64,000 nt of DNA. Origin: G965232465 sp965276005. GTDB lineage: Bacteria > Pseudomonadota > Alphaproteobacteria > JAQWUY01. The notes under the pieces were generated by a model. The model did no database searches, was not told the DNA's origin, and was given only the letters and a program-made list of their open reading frames with translations. The translations under genes were made by a program, and so were the position numbers. The DNA is taken from the NCBI GenBank assembly GCA_965276005.1, contig OZ254962.1:1984001-2048000 (forward strand), read 5' to 3'. The first letter of the stretch is position 1. Each line of letters begins with the position of its first letter. This document shows, in pieces, positions 43,643 through 52,511 of the stretch.

Positions 43643-46600
43643 TTAACCTACCCGAGAATCGTTTACTGTCCAATTGTCGTTGCGTATTGTCATTGTATCG
43701 ATAGGCACGGATTTTACAAGGTTTTTAATAAACGCTTGTCGAATGCGTTGTCTTAGGGTACCGTGTTGCTGGATAATCTGTTTGTTTTTCGAAGAGATGT
43801 ACTTTATCCATTCGATCATACCCGCATTGTAAATTTCCGTAGTATCCCGCCCCTGTAACGATTGTTTGTAATCTTTGATGCGTTTTTGGCTCAGCCATGC
43901 CCCTAGCACTTCGTGGGGAACGGCATTTAAATCGGATTTTAACGCATGGATACAGTCGCTGATAATGTCTTTATCTTCGGTAATAATCAATTTTTTCGCC
44001 GTGATATTGATCATATACGAATCCACCGCCATTCCCAGCTGGTGCAAGGTCTTTATCGCCCGTTTTTTGGCAAATGACATAATGCCGAATTGTACCAATA
44101 AATCGACGCCTTTTGTGGTGTGTGAAGATTCGGGAACGGCACCATTTAAAATAGCATCGCCGTTTGTATACGACCGTTTTACCGCCCGTATAGACGAAAT
44201 AGTATAGCTTTTTAACAGTTCTTCGGCAATAACTTTGGCGGGCGAATGGGTTGCCAAGTAATCGGGACACTGGGTTTGGGTAATGGCGATGGGATTTACC
44301 ACATAAAAATTGCTTATTTCTGTTTGCCACTGTGCCAAGATTTTTTCTGCTAGGGGCGATCCTGTGCGGGTGGCGTGTTGTTGCAAAATATCCTTAACGA
44401 TGGGGATGTGATAGGCGGTTTGGGTGTCGCCATTGTTTAAACGCACAATCGATACGCTGTCTTTCGAATGTAAAATTTCCAAATTGCCGTTGGGGTCGTA
44501 TTGGTAGGCGTTGCCGCCGCTCATGCCATTGCCAAAGCCCTTGCCAAATTCGCCCAGATTCATCACTGTGCCATTGACCATGTACTCACAACCAAAATCG
44601 CCAATGCCTTCGACAACCGCCAACGCCCCCGTGTTGCGAACGGCAAATCGGTCGCCCGCTCCGCCGTTGATAAATACCTTGCCACCGGTCGCCCCAAACA
44701 AGGCAAAGTTCCCCACCAACGCATTTTGTACTTGGTTGGCAACGGATTTTTCTGTACTCGATCCGGGGTTTTTAATCACAATAGTCCCCCCGCACATGGA
44801 TTTCCCCACCCCATCGTTACAAATGCCAGTGTGAATCAGCTGCATACCGCTAGTGATAAACGCCCCAAACGATTGTCCTGCCGACTGTTTAGACAGCAGT
44901 GTCAAGGTGTTAGGCTGTAAAATCGGGCGTTTGCCATTGGAAGTGACCACCGCTGATGCCTGTCGTTGTTGTTCGCTCATTTCCCACGACAGCATCCGTT
45001 CGATATCGATAGCGGTTTGTCCGCCAACGGACTTGTTACAGCAATGTAAATCGCCATAATTTAGTGTTACCGTTTTGCCGGCGATAATCGCTTGTTTTAC
45101 CGCATCGATAATGCTGTCGTCTTTGGCAAAGCAAGGGTGTACATATTTGGGTTTTTCGGGGATTTTTTCCGCTACTGGTGTCAGTAAGGCTCGACAATCG
45201 ATAAAGCCGGTTAAATCTTTGTGGTCGAGCAGGTGTAACAAATCTGTTCGTCCTCGAATGTGTGATAAGCTGGTAAAGCCTAGATATGCCAAAATTTCCC
45301 GTACTTCGTGTGCCATGTTCAGGAAGTATTGTGCCAATGCCCGTCCGTCGCCGGCAAAAATTTCCGGGTCTGTGGTTAGTCCAGCGGGGCACTTCACATT
45401 ACAGTTTTTTGCCATAACACAGCCAATCATCATTAACGCTGTGGTGCCGAATTCATAACTGTCCGCCCCAAGAATACAGGCTTTTATCACATCGTATCCG
45501 TTTTGCAACGCCCCAGAGTTGCGCAAGATAACTTTGTTGCGAAGTCCAGAATCGCACAGGGCTTGATGCACTTCGGCGATGCCGATTTCTGCCGCCCGCC
45601 CGGCGTTTTTTAGGCTGGTAACCTGTGCGGCACCGGTACCGCCCGTATTGCCGGCAATATTGATAATATCCGCCCCTGCTTTGGCAACGCCGATGGCAAT
45701 GGTGCCAATACCTTCGGAAGATACCAATTTTACGATCACTTTTACCCGTGCCGCATGGGCGTCATGAATCAGCTGTGCCAAGTCCTCGATGGAATAAGTA
45801 TCGTGGTGTGGCGGTGGGCTGACCAATTCGACCATTGGGGTACCGCCGCGCATAGCAGCAATTTCTACGGTAACTTTTTTACCGGGCAGCTGCCCCCCTT
45901 CGCCGGGTTTTGCCCCTTGTGCCAGTTTGATTTCAATTTCTCGCACATTTGGATCGGCAAAATATCCCGCCCAGACGCCAAATCGCCCCGATGCAATTTG
46001 CTTTACCGCCGAAGATTTAGGCGTGTTGTAGCGGTCGTATTGTTCGCCGCCTTCGCCACAGTTCGATGCCCCGTATACAAGGTTGGTACCTAAGGCAACC
46101 GCTTCGTGGGCGTTGCGGTTTAAGGCACCAAACGACATGGCACCACTGGCAAAGGTGCGGGTGATGTCTGATGCCCGCTGTACGGTGGCAATGTCCACAG
46201 GTTTGGGGGCTTGTTGTACGGTGTTTAAAAACGCCTCTGCTTTGTTGCCAAACACACGGTGGGCGGCGTTTATAAAGTTTGTATAGCGGGCGGTGTCTGT
46301 ATCGTCTTTGCTGGGGAGGTGGCGAATCACGGCGTGGTGGGTGCTGTGCCAAACTATCGATTGTAAAATATCTGTAAACTCTGTTTCTGTTTGGCAATTC
46401 TCAATATCCACAGGAAAGCCCAATATGTCCCGCAGTGCCACCGGGCGGTGTTGCCGCTCCTGCATGATATTTTTGGAAAAAGTGCGATAATCTTCGGTGA
46501 TGGTAAATGTGTCGATAAATGCTGCATCGAGGGGCGTATAGCCGAAATCCAAATATTCTGTGGGTTTACCATGCGTATACGAGGCTATGTCTTCGGCAAT

Positions 46601-49096
46601 TGCCAAGTGTTCATCGAGAATCCAAGTGCCTTTGGGAATAGCCGGGGCGTGTTTGGCGTATACCACATCTTTATCGGCAATAGCGACAAATTCTTTGGTG
46701 GCACTCACTCCATAAGAATGTCCGGCACCGTCCGATTTTTCTTTAAACAATCCAAGACTGGGCAATTGTTGCGGATCCGTTGCCCCGTATACAAACCAAT
46801 CTCGATAATTGCCGGCGATATGGGTAAAGCCGACCCCGCCTAAGGGGCTGTCGATATGGGGGAAGTAGTATTTCAAAATCGGGTCGTTTTTGGTGTCGAG
46901 AAAATTGCCTTCGAAAAATTCGCCGCCCATATAGCTCTCGACCGTACACAGTCCAAATTTTCCCATAGTTTTCATCAGGGCTTTTTCACAGCCTTTGCGA
47001 TAGCGTTTTAACGCCCCTTTAATATCGTTTGGAAACAATTCGATCGCCCGTTCATATACGGTTGTGGCACAGACAGCAGACGCCCCAAACCCAAGCGTTG
47101 TTGCCATATCGTGGGACGATAGCACTTGTCCAGTCTCGACAATAAATGAGGTGTTAAATCGCACCCCCGCATCTACCAGCCCCTTGTTGATTGCCGCTAC
47201 TGCCAGCACTACGGGGATCGGGGCTTTATCCGCACTTAGGCGGGTATCAGAGGCGATAATAATACCGTTGTTTTTGGCACATGCCACCGCTTGTTCGCTA
47301 AGGGTTTCGAGAGCAGATTTTAGATTTTGGGCATTGGTGGCATCGTCCGCATGGTGGATAAACGCCAACTGCAGTGCGTCCACATGTACCAGCGATTGAT
47401 GACGGATTTTGTGTAAGTCATACACGGATAAAATCGGCGTATCGATAATAATTTGCTTGCTGTTGTCACTAAACGCAGGTTTTGCCCCTAACGCCACACG
47501 GGTGGTCATACCGTCTGCCTCCCGAATGGAATCCAGCGGCGGGTTGGTGACTTGGGCAAACCGTTGTGAAAAATAGCGGCTGATTCCCCCCTCAGCCGGG
47601 TTTAAGGGGTTAATGGCAACCCCATAGCCCATAGCAGATACCCGCTCCGCCCCGTTTTCCAATATGGGGTCGACCATAAAGCGGAACGATTCCGCATTGT
47701 GTCCATAGGCAATTGCCCGCCCGATGGCGGTGGTTGGGAATGCCGGTAACAGGGTGTCCGCATTCACATCAGGCACATCGCCCGCATCTAAGGTGTCGAT
47801 GTGTATGATTCTTTGCGACAGTTTTTGCGTATAACAATCTTGTTGTGCCAGCAGGCTTAGGATTTCGTCATTAACTAAGTATTTTTGTATGCTGTGGTCG
47901 TATACAACCATATCGCCGGCGGCGATTCTGCCTCGACTGATAACATCGCTGGGGGGGAACATATTTTGTCCCGCCTCTGACATAACCGATATATATTCGG
48001 TGGTTTCCGTTTGTCGCAACGGACGCAGTCCCAACCGGTCGAGTTTTGCCCCGACACGGATACCATCGGTAAATATCATGGCGGCGGGACCGTCGACTTT
48101 TTCTTCATCGAGGGAGAAAAATGCCAACATATCCCGCACTGCTCCGGTGATTCGGGGGGTGTTTTCCCATGCGGGGGGGGACATGCGGACAAGGGCTTCG
48201 ACAATGCCCAATCGATCGTCCCGCAACCGCCGGGCTAGAGTTTGATCCATACGGGCACTGTCCGATTGCCCAAAAGGCACAATAAGTCGCTTGCCTTGAG
48301 TGCGTAAAATACTGTTTTCGTGAATACGGTTTTTTTTGTCCGTGTTTAACTCCCCGTTGTGTGCCATGCGGGTAAACGGTTGTGCCATGCTGGGACGGGG
48401 GGCGGTGTTGGTGGAAAAGCGGGTGTGAAACAGAAAAATCTTAATTTTAAAATCCGGGTCTTGCAAGTCGTCAAAAAAGCGGATAACTTCGTTGGCATTT
48501 AACCGCCCTTTGTATACGACCGTACGGGACGATATGCTAAACGGGGAAAATTCCTCGAATCCTTGTTGTTCAAAAAACTGTTCGCCCAGTGCCTCAGTAA
48601 TGGTGATACAATGGTTTTCTAATTGCTGCCATTCGACGGGCGTTTTTGCTTTTAAAATCGCCTGTTCGATGGGTGGATTTGCCTGAGCGGATGCGGTGTT
48701 TACCACCGCCGTATTGACAGGCACCGTACGCCATTTTAGCACCGTTAGGTCGAACTGTTGTGCCAATTTTTCAAACGCCTGTTTTACCGCTTGTGTATGG
48801 TGTGCACGGGGGGGCATAAAAAATTGGGCAACAACAAACGCCCCCAACGACAATTTTTCCCCTACGCATTTCGAGAAAAAATCTGCGGACACATCGACCA
48901 ATACACCGCCCCCATCGCCAACGCCTTGTGCATCCATGCCGCCCCGGTGCGGCACCACACACAAGGCGTCGTGTCCCACCTGTAATAAAGCATGCGTTGG
49001 CTTTCCATCTTTGCGGGTGATAAACCCCACGCCACAAGAATCAGACCCGCTGTGTATGTCATATAACCGATCGTCCATCATACCCGTTGTTCCCAT
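43643..49096 (-). CDS. Glutamate-synthase large-subunit-like protein with C-terminal extension
   Basis: 1,817 residues from the ATG at 49096 (a TTG further upstream is unlikely). An N-terminal class II amidotransferase domain starts at C21 (SCGVGF) after a 20-residue propeptide, with HRGGMDAQGVGDGGG. The FMN domain (TIAIGVAKAGADIINIAGNTGGTGAAQ) and an iron-sulfur cysteine set near residue 1230 (GCVMAKNCNVKCPAG, CX5CX3C) follow. The GXGXG beta-helix spans about 1400-1530. The extra 200 residues at the end, including VDLLVQFGIMSFAKKRA, are unknown to me. Normal GltB is about 1,500 residues with CX5CX4C. There is no gltD nearby; a double-flavodoxin reductase follows directly. It may be ammonia-transferring to 2-oxoglutarate or to another oxo acid. 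Confidence 0.85.
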   Translation of the reverse strand: MGTTGMMDDRLYDIHSGSDSCGVGFITRKDGKPTHALLQVGHDALCVVPHRGGMDAQGVGDGGGVLVDVSADFFSKCVGEKLSLGAFVVAQFFMPPRAHHTQAVKQAFEKLAQQFDLTVLKWRTVPVNTAVVNTASAQANPPIEQAILKAKTPVEWQQLENHCITITEALGEQFFEQQGFEEFSPFSISSRTVVYKGRLNANEVIRFFDDLQDPDFKIKIFLFHTRFSTNTAPRPSMAQPFTRMAHNGELNTDKKNRIHENSILRTQGKRLIVPFGQSDSARMDQTLARRLRDDRLGIVEALVRMSPPAWENTPRITGAVRDMLAFFSLDEEKVDGPAAMIFTDGIRVGAKLDRLGLRPLRQTETTEYISVMSEAGQNMFPPSDVISRGRIAAGDMVVYDHSIQKYLVNDEILSLLAQQDCYTQKLSQRIIHIDTLDAGDVPDVNADTLLPAFPTTAIGRAIAYGHNAESFRFMVDPILENGAERVSAMGYGVAINPLNPAEGGISRYFSQRFAQVTNPPLDSIREADGMTTRVALGAKPAFSDNSKQIIIDTPILSVYDLHKIRHQSLVHVDALQLAFIHHADDATNAQNLKSALETLSEQAVACAKNNGIIIASDTRLSADKAPIPVVLAVAAINKGLVDAGVRFNTSFIVETGQVLSSHDMATTLGFGASAVCATTVYERAIELFPNDIKGALKRYRKGCEKALMKTMGKFGLCTVESYMGGEFFEGNFLDTKNDPILKYYFPHIDSPLGGVGFTHIAGNYRDWFVYGATDPQQLPSLGLFKEKSDGAGHSYGVSATKEFVAIADKDVVYAKHAPAIPKGTWILDEHLAIAEDIASYTHGKPTEYLDFGYTPLDAAFIDTFTITEDYRTFSKNIMQERQHRPVALRDILGFPVDIENCQTETEFTDILQSIVWHSTHHAVIRHLPSKDDTDTARYTNFINAAHRVFGNKAEAFLNTVQQAPKPVDIATVQRASDITRTFASGAMSFGALNRNAHEAVALGTNLVYGASNCGEGGEQYDRYNTPKSSAVKQIASGRFGVWAGYFADPNVREIEIKLAQGAKPGEGGQLPGKKVTVEIAAMRGGTPMVELVSPPPHHDTYSIEDLAQLIHDAHAARVKVIVKLVSSEGIGTIAIGVAKAGADIINIAGNTGGTGAAQVTSLKNAGRAAEIGIAEVHQALCDSGLRNKVILRNSGALQNGYDVIKACILGADSYEFGTTALMMIGCVMAKNCNVKCPAGLTTDPEIFAGDGRALAQYFLNMAHEVREILAYLGFTSLSHIRGRTDLLHLLDHKDLTGFIDCRALLTPVAEKIPEKPKYVHPCFAKDDSIIDAVKQAIIAGKTVTLNYGDLHCCNKSVGGQTAIDIERMLSWEMSEQQRQASAVVTSNGKRPILQPNTLTLLSKQSAGQSFGAFITSGMQLIHTGICNDGVGKSMCGGTIVIKNPGSSTEKSVANQVQNALVGNFALFGATGGKVFINGGAGDRFAVRNTGALAVVEGIGDFGCEYMVNGTVMNLGEFGKGFGNGMSGGNAYQYDPNGNLEILHSKDSVSIVRLNNGDTQTAYHIPIVKDILQQHATRTGSPLAEKILAQWQTEISNFYVVNPIAITQTQCPDYLATHSPAKVIAEELLKSYTISSIRAVKRSYTNGDAILNGAVPESSHTTKGVDLLVQFGIMSFAKKRAIKTLHQLGMAVDSYMINITAKKLIITEDKDIISDCIHALKSDLNAVPHEVLGAWLSQKRIKDYKQSLQGRDTTEIYNAGMIEWIKYISSKNKQIIQQHGTLRQRIRQAFIKNLVKSVPIDTMTIRNDNWTVNDSRVG

Positions 49097-49174
49097 AAAA
49101 TAGTTTTTGTTTCTGCCCACATAGCACACAAAACCAAGTAACAACAATTATTACATTGAAAATATGCGACTTCT

Positions 49175-49202
49175 AGTGTACATTTACCATAATGCTATGC
49201 AA
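49175..49202 (-). promoter_or_regulatory. Candidate promoter of the glutamate-synthase-like gene
   Basis: On the minus strand TTGCAT (49202-49197), 16 bp, TACACT (49180-49175), about 80 bp before the ATG at 49096. Moderate matches only. Confidence 0.35.
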
Positions 49203-49326
49203 ATGTTATGCGGATGTTATCGTAATGGTGTGTTATGTATTCGCAACCAAGCACAAGTATAGTATATAATGGTTTTTTTGGCAATAGATAAAAGTCTATA
49301 TATTTTGTTGTATTTGCATATGTGGG

Positions 49327-50154
49327 ATGATTAAAGAAATGATGACATTACAAACAATGGTTTTATCGATGATACAAGGGGTTACGGAATTTTTGCCCAT
49401 ATCGTCTTCCGCCCATTTGATAGTACTTGCGAAAATTTTTGGCTGGGTCGATCCCAGTTTGGGGTTTAGTGTGGCACTGCATACAGGGACTTTGTTGGCG
49501 GTACTGATGTATTTTTGGCGTGATTTTATGGTGCTGTGTACGGGGGGTATTGAAATTGTGTTGTTTCGGCATACGCACCGCACCCGCTATACGGCAAAGA
49601 TCATTGTTGCTACTTTGCCGATTTTGGCGGCTGGGCTGTATTTTAAAGACGCCATAGAACGACAGGTTATTCAAGACAATATTGTATTTATTATTGCTTT
49701 TACCAGTATTATATTTGGTATTTTGTTGTGGCTCATCGATAAGATGACCCCGCAGGATCGCTATGTACAGGACATATCGTATGTGGAGGCATTGCTGTTG
49801 GGGGCGTTACAAGTGCTTGCTCTTATTCCCGGGGTAAGTCGGGCGGGTATTTGTATGACGGCGGGGCGGATGCTGGGTTTAAAACGCACGGAAAGTGCCA
49901 AAATATCTTTGTTGATGGGGATGCCTACTTTGTTGGGGGCGGTGGTGCTTATGGCACTGGATTGGTATACGGTTACTCGACAAGCAAACATTACATTTTT
50001 TGATGCAGAATCCATATATGGTATGGTGCTGGCGTTTGTGGTGGCGTGTACAGTGATTCACTTTATGATGGTGTGGTTTCGCCGCTTTAGTATGGGGATA
50101 TTTGCCGTTTATCGTATACTGTTGGGTATTGTGCTGTTGATATTGTTTATATAG
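49327..50154 (+). CDS. uppP: Undecaprenyl-diphosphatase (BacA/UppP type)
   Basis: An integral membrane enzyme of 275 residues that recycles undecaprenyl pyrophosphate for cell-wall synthesis and can give bacitracin resistance. The (E/Q)-rich motif QGVTEFLPISSSAHL near residue 17 and the second motif PGVSRAG (residues about 167-173) hold the catalytic Glu, Ser and Arg. About eight helices are present. The start could also be the ATGs at 49339 or 49342, as the ribosome site is weak. A TATAAT lies at 49265-49270 with a poor -35. Confidence 0.95.
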   Translation: MIKEMMTLQTMVLSMIQGVTEFLPISSSAHLIVLAKIFGWVDPSLGFSVALHTGTLLAVLMYFWRDFMVLCTGGIEIVLFRHTHRTRYTAKIIVATLPILAAGLYFKDAIERQVIQDNIVFIIAFTSIIFGILLWLIDKMTPQDRYVQDISYVEALLLGALQVLALIPGVSRAGICMTAGRMLGLKRTESAKISLLMGMPTLLGAVVLMALDWYTVTRQANITFFDAESIYGMVLAFVVACTVIHFMMVWFRRFSMGIFAVYRILLGIVLLILFI

Positions 50155-50274
50155 GCATGCAGGATTTTGGGGCGATTGTTGACATGGGTATATATTTATG
50201 GTACGGTAATTGTATCGTTCGTGTTACAAGCGTGCGATAGTTTGGGTGACATAAAATATATTGAGGGGGCGAAT

Positions 50275-51354
50275 ATGAAATTTTCCTGTATTACCCGCAA
50301 AAGGGTGGCTTTCGTTATCGGTGTAATAGTGGTGTTGGTGCCTGTTGTCGGGGTGGTGGCATTGGAAAAGATGGTACCTTTGACGCCCGCTACTTACGAT
50401 GCGGGCAGCCCGGAAAACACCCGTATTATATGGGATGATTTTGACGCTTTTTGGCGGGCAGTGGACGCTTCGAAACAAAGTGACGGCACATATGACAAAG
50501 CTATATTCGACCAACAATACGCCCAATATCGCAGCGATGGATTAGACAACTTCGACAAGCTGCGATATGGGGGCGGTGGTGCTGTATATGACAGTCACCA
50601 TATGATACCGTTTTATCAGTCTTTTCGTGCGGATATGGTGAAAACCGCTGTCGACAAACAAAAAATAGCAGCGGTTTTTACTAAGGCACGATCCTACTAT
50701 CCGCAAGCCCCGATTGCCAATGTGCGGGTATTTATGGGGCTGGCAAATAATGGCGGAACAATTACCAATGGCGATATTATTATTGCCTATGAAATGTTTG
50801 GCGATCCGAAGACAAAAGATTGGGATAAACTGGATGCAAAACCGCAAGTAAAGCAATATTTGCAAAATATGAACTTCTCTATGACTTCGGATATGACCAC
50901 AGAACTTATTGCCCACGAATACATCCATTACTTGCAACTGAGTTTGAAAAACAGTATCGACCGTAGCCTAATGAAAATCAAGATGATACGGGGCAAGAAT
51001 ACTTTGTTAGATATAGCGATGAACGAAGGTATAGCCACATTTTTACAATCTGTATTAACCGGTACAGATTCACAAATGGTAAAAAATGCCCAATCCTATG
51101 TGGATGCAAACGGCGGCACAGATGTATTTTTACAACAGTTTATAAATAGTCAAAACACCACCACATCAGACGGGTTGGGCGATTGGCTATACACACCAAA
51201 AACCAGCGATGGCAGACCGCCCGATATGGGATACTATATAGGGGCAGTTATCGCCCAAAAATACTGGCAAAAGATTCCCGATAAACGGCAAGCTTTTATG
51301 GATTTAATTGGTAAAAAAACCAGTAAACACATCTTGACCGTAGCCCTGCAATAG
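50275..51354 (+). CDS. Membrane-anchored HExxH protein, DUF2268-like putative zinc protease
   Basis: 359 residues from the ATG at 50275, which has AGGGGG upstream. Residues 11-30 form one uncleaved-looking membrane anchor (VAFVIGVIVVLVPVVGVVAL), placing the rest in the periplasm. HEYIH at 214-218 is a zinc HExxH motif, and NEG at 250-252 may supply the third ligand, as in DUF2268 and related gliding-motility-type proteins. Catalysis is inferred only. It follows uppP by 120 bp on the same strand but has its own ribosome site. The family match is moderate. Confidence 0.7.
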   Translation: MKFSCITRKRVAFVIGVIVVLVPVVGVVALEKMVPLTPATYDAGSPENTRIIWDDFDAFWRAVDASKQSDGTYDKAIFDQQYAQYRSDGLDNFDKLRYGGGGAVYDSHHMIPFYQSFRADMVKTAVDKQKIAAVFTKARSYYPQAPIANVRVFMGLANNGGTITNGDIIIAYEMFGDPKTKDWDKLDAKPQVKQYLQNMNFSMTSDMTTELIAHEYIHYLQLSLKNSIDRSLMKIKMIRGKNTLLDIAMNEGIATFLQSVLTGTDSQMVKNAQSYVDANGGTDVFLQQFINSQNTTTSDGLGDWLYTPKTSDGRPPDMGYYIGAVIAQKYWQKIPDKRQAFMDLIGKKTSKHILTVALQ

Positions 51355-51405
51355 AAGCGACCGCCCACTCGAGACATCGCCGCAAACGCAACTGATGTGT
51401 GTGTT

Positions 51406-52389
51406 TCATAATATTTTCTGTTCTATCAGGGCAATGATAATGTGTTGTAGCACATCGACCACAACCGTGTTGCCGAAGTGTTTGTATGCGGTGTTGGGGG
51501 TGGTAGCGATTTTGTAGGTTTTGGGAAAACCGCTTATTCTGGCACATTCTCGGGGGGTGAGTTTTCTGATGTGTCCATTGATTTTGTATATGCCTGTTTT
51601 GGCACCTATACCGCCGCCATAGGCGGATAGGGTGATGGCGTGCCCATCGGTCGAGTACACCCGTTCCCCCTGCCCGCCTTTGTTGTAAGTGCCGATTCGT
51701 ATGGGTTTATTAACGGGTTTTTTGTATAGCTTGTTTTTGGGTGTCCAGTTTATGGGCTTATCGATAAGGGTTGTTTTGATGTTTTGCGGGCTGTCGCCTG
51801 TGTAGTCTTGTAACGATACGGGCGTGTTTTTGGGTTTTGGAAATATAAAATCTGTGTGCGGTATACGGTTGTGAATGGCGACAATATATATGCGATCCCG
51901 CTTTTGCGGTATGCCAAAATCACCGGCATTTAACACTTGATAATACACCGTATAGCCGATTTGTACAAGTGTTTTTACAACAGTGCGTAAAGTATTGCCA
52001 TTGTCGTGTTTGGCAAAGTTTTTGACATTCTCCAACAACACTATTTTCGGCTGATGATATTTGGCAATTCGTGCCACATCAAAAAACAAAGTCCCCCGTG
52101 TATCGTCAAACCCCCGCTGTTTGCCCGATATACTAAACGCCTGACAAGGAAACCCGGCACACAATATATCATGGGTGGGAATATCCGTTGCCTGTATGTG
52201 CGTTATATCCCCAGCCGGCATAATACCGAAATTTTGTTTATAAACCGCCTGTGCTTGAGTATCCCAATCACAAGCAAAAACACACCCCGCCCCAAAAGAC
52301 CCCAAAGCCAAATGAAACCCGCCAATCCCGGCGAACAGGTCACTAAATGTAAGGCGGTTTAAGGTATCTGTATATGGGTGCTGTAACAT
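51406..52389 (-). CDS. DNA (cytosine-5-)-methyltransferase
   Basis: A 327-residue C5 DNA methylase. Motif I is FSDLFAGIGGFHLAL (residues 15-29), motif IV GFPCQAFS with nucleophile C82, motif VI LLENV (118-122), and motif VIII QKRDRIYIVAI. The C-terminal motifs LTPRECARISGFPKTY and FGNTVV (motif X) are intact. The short target-recognition region lies between motifs VIII and IX. No restriction nuclease is recognisable beside it, so it is an orphan methylase or its partner is the unknown divergent gene at 52512. The recognition site cannot be read from sequence. Confidence 0.95.
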   Translation of the reverse strand: MLQHPYTDTLNRLTFSDLFAGIGGFHLALGSFGAGCVFACDWDTQAQAVYKQNFGIMPAGDITHIQATDIPTHDILCAGFPCQAFSISGKQRGFDDTRGTLFFDVARIAKYHQPKIVLLENVKNFAKHDNGNTLRTVVKTLVQIGYTVYYQVLNAGDFGIPQKRDRIYIVAIHNRIPHTDFIFPKPKNTPVSLQDYTGDSPQNIKTTLIDKPINWTPKNKLYKKPVNKPIRIGTYNKGGQGERVYSTDGHAITLSAYGGGIGAKTGIYKINGHIRKLTPRECARISGFPKTYKIATTPNTAYKHFGNTVVVDVLQHIIIALIEQKIL

Positions 52390-52511
52390 GAAAAACAGTA
52401 TAACACAGGTACGAGTTTTATGAAATAGGGGGATTTTTTCTGGGTGTTAAAAAATTGTTTTTTGATGTATAGTGATGGGTGGGAATACATATTATAAATG
52501 GAGATTTTGAG

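Noticed and set aside
49097..49147. Upstream extension of the glutamate-synthase-like gene to a TTG at 49147
   Set aside because: No ribosome site, a rare start codon, and the propeptide before the catalytic Cys is already adequate from 49096.
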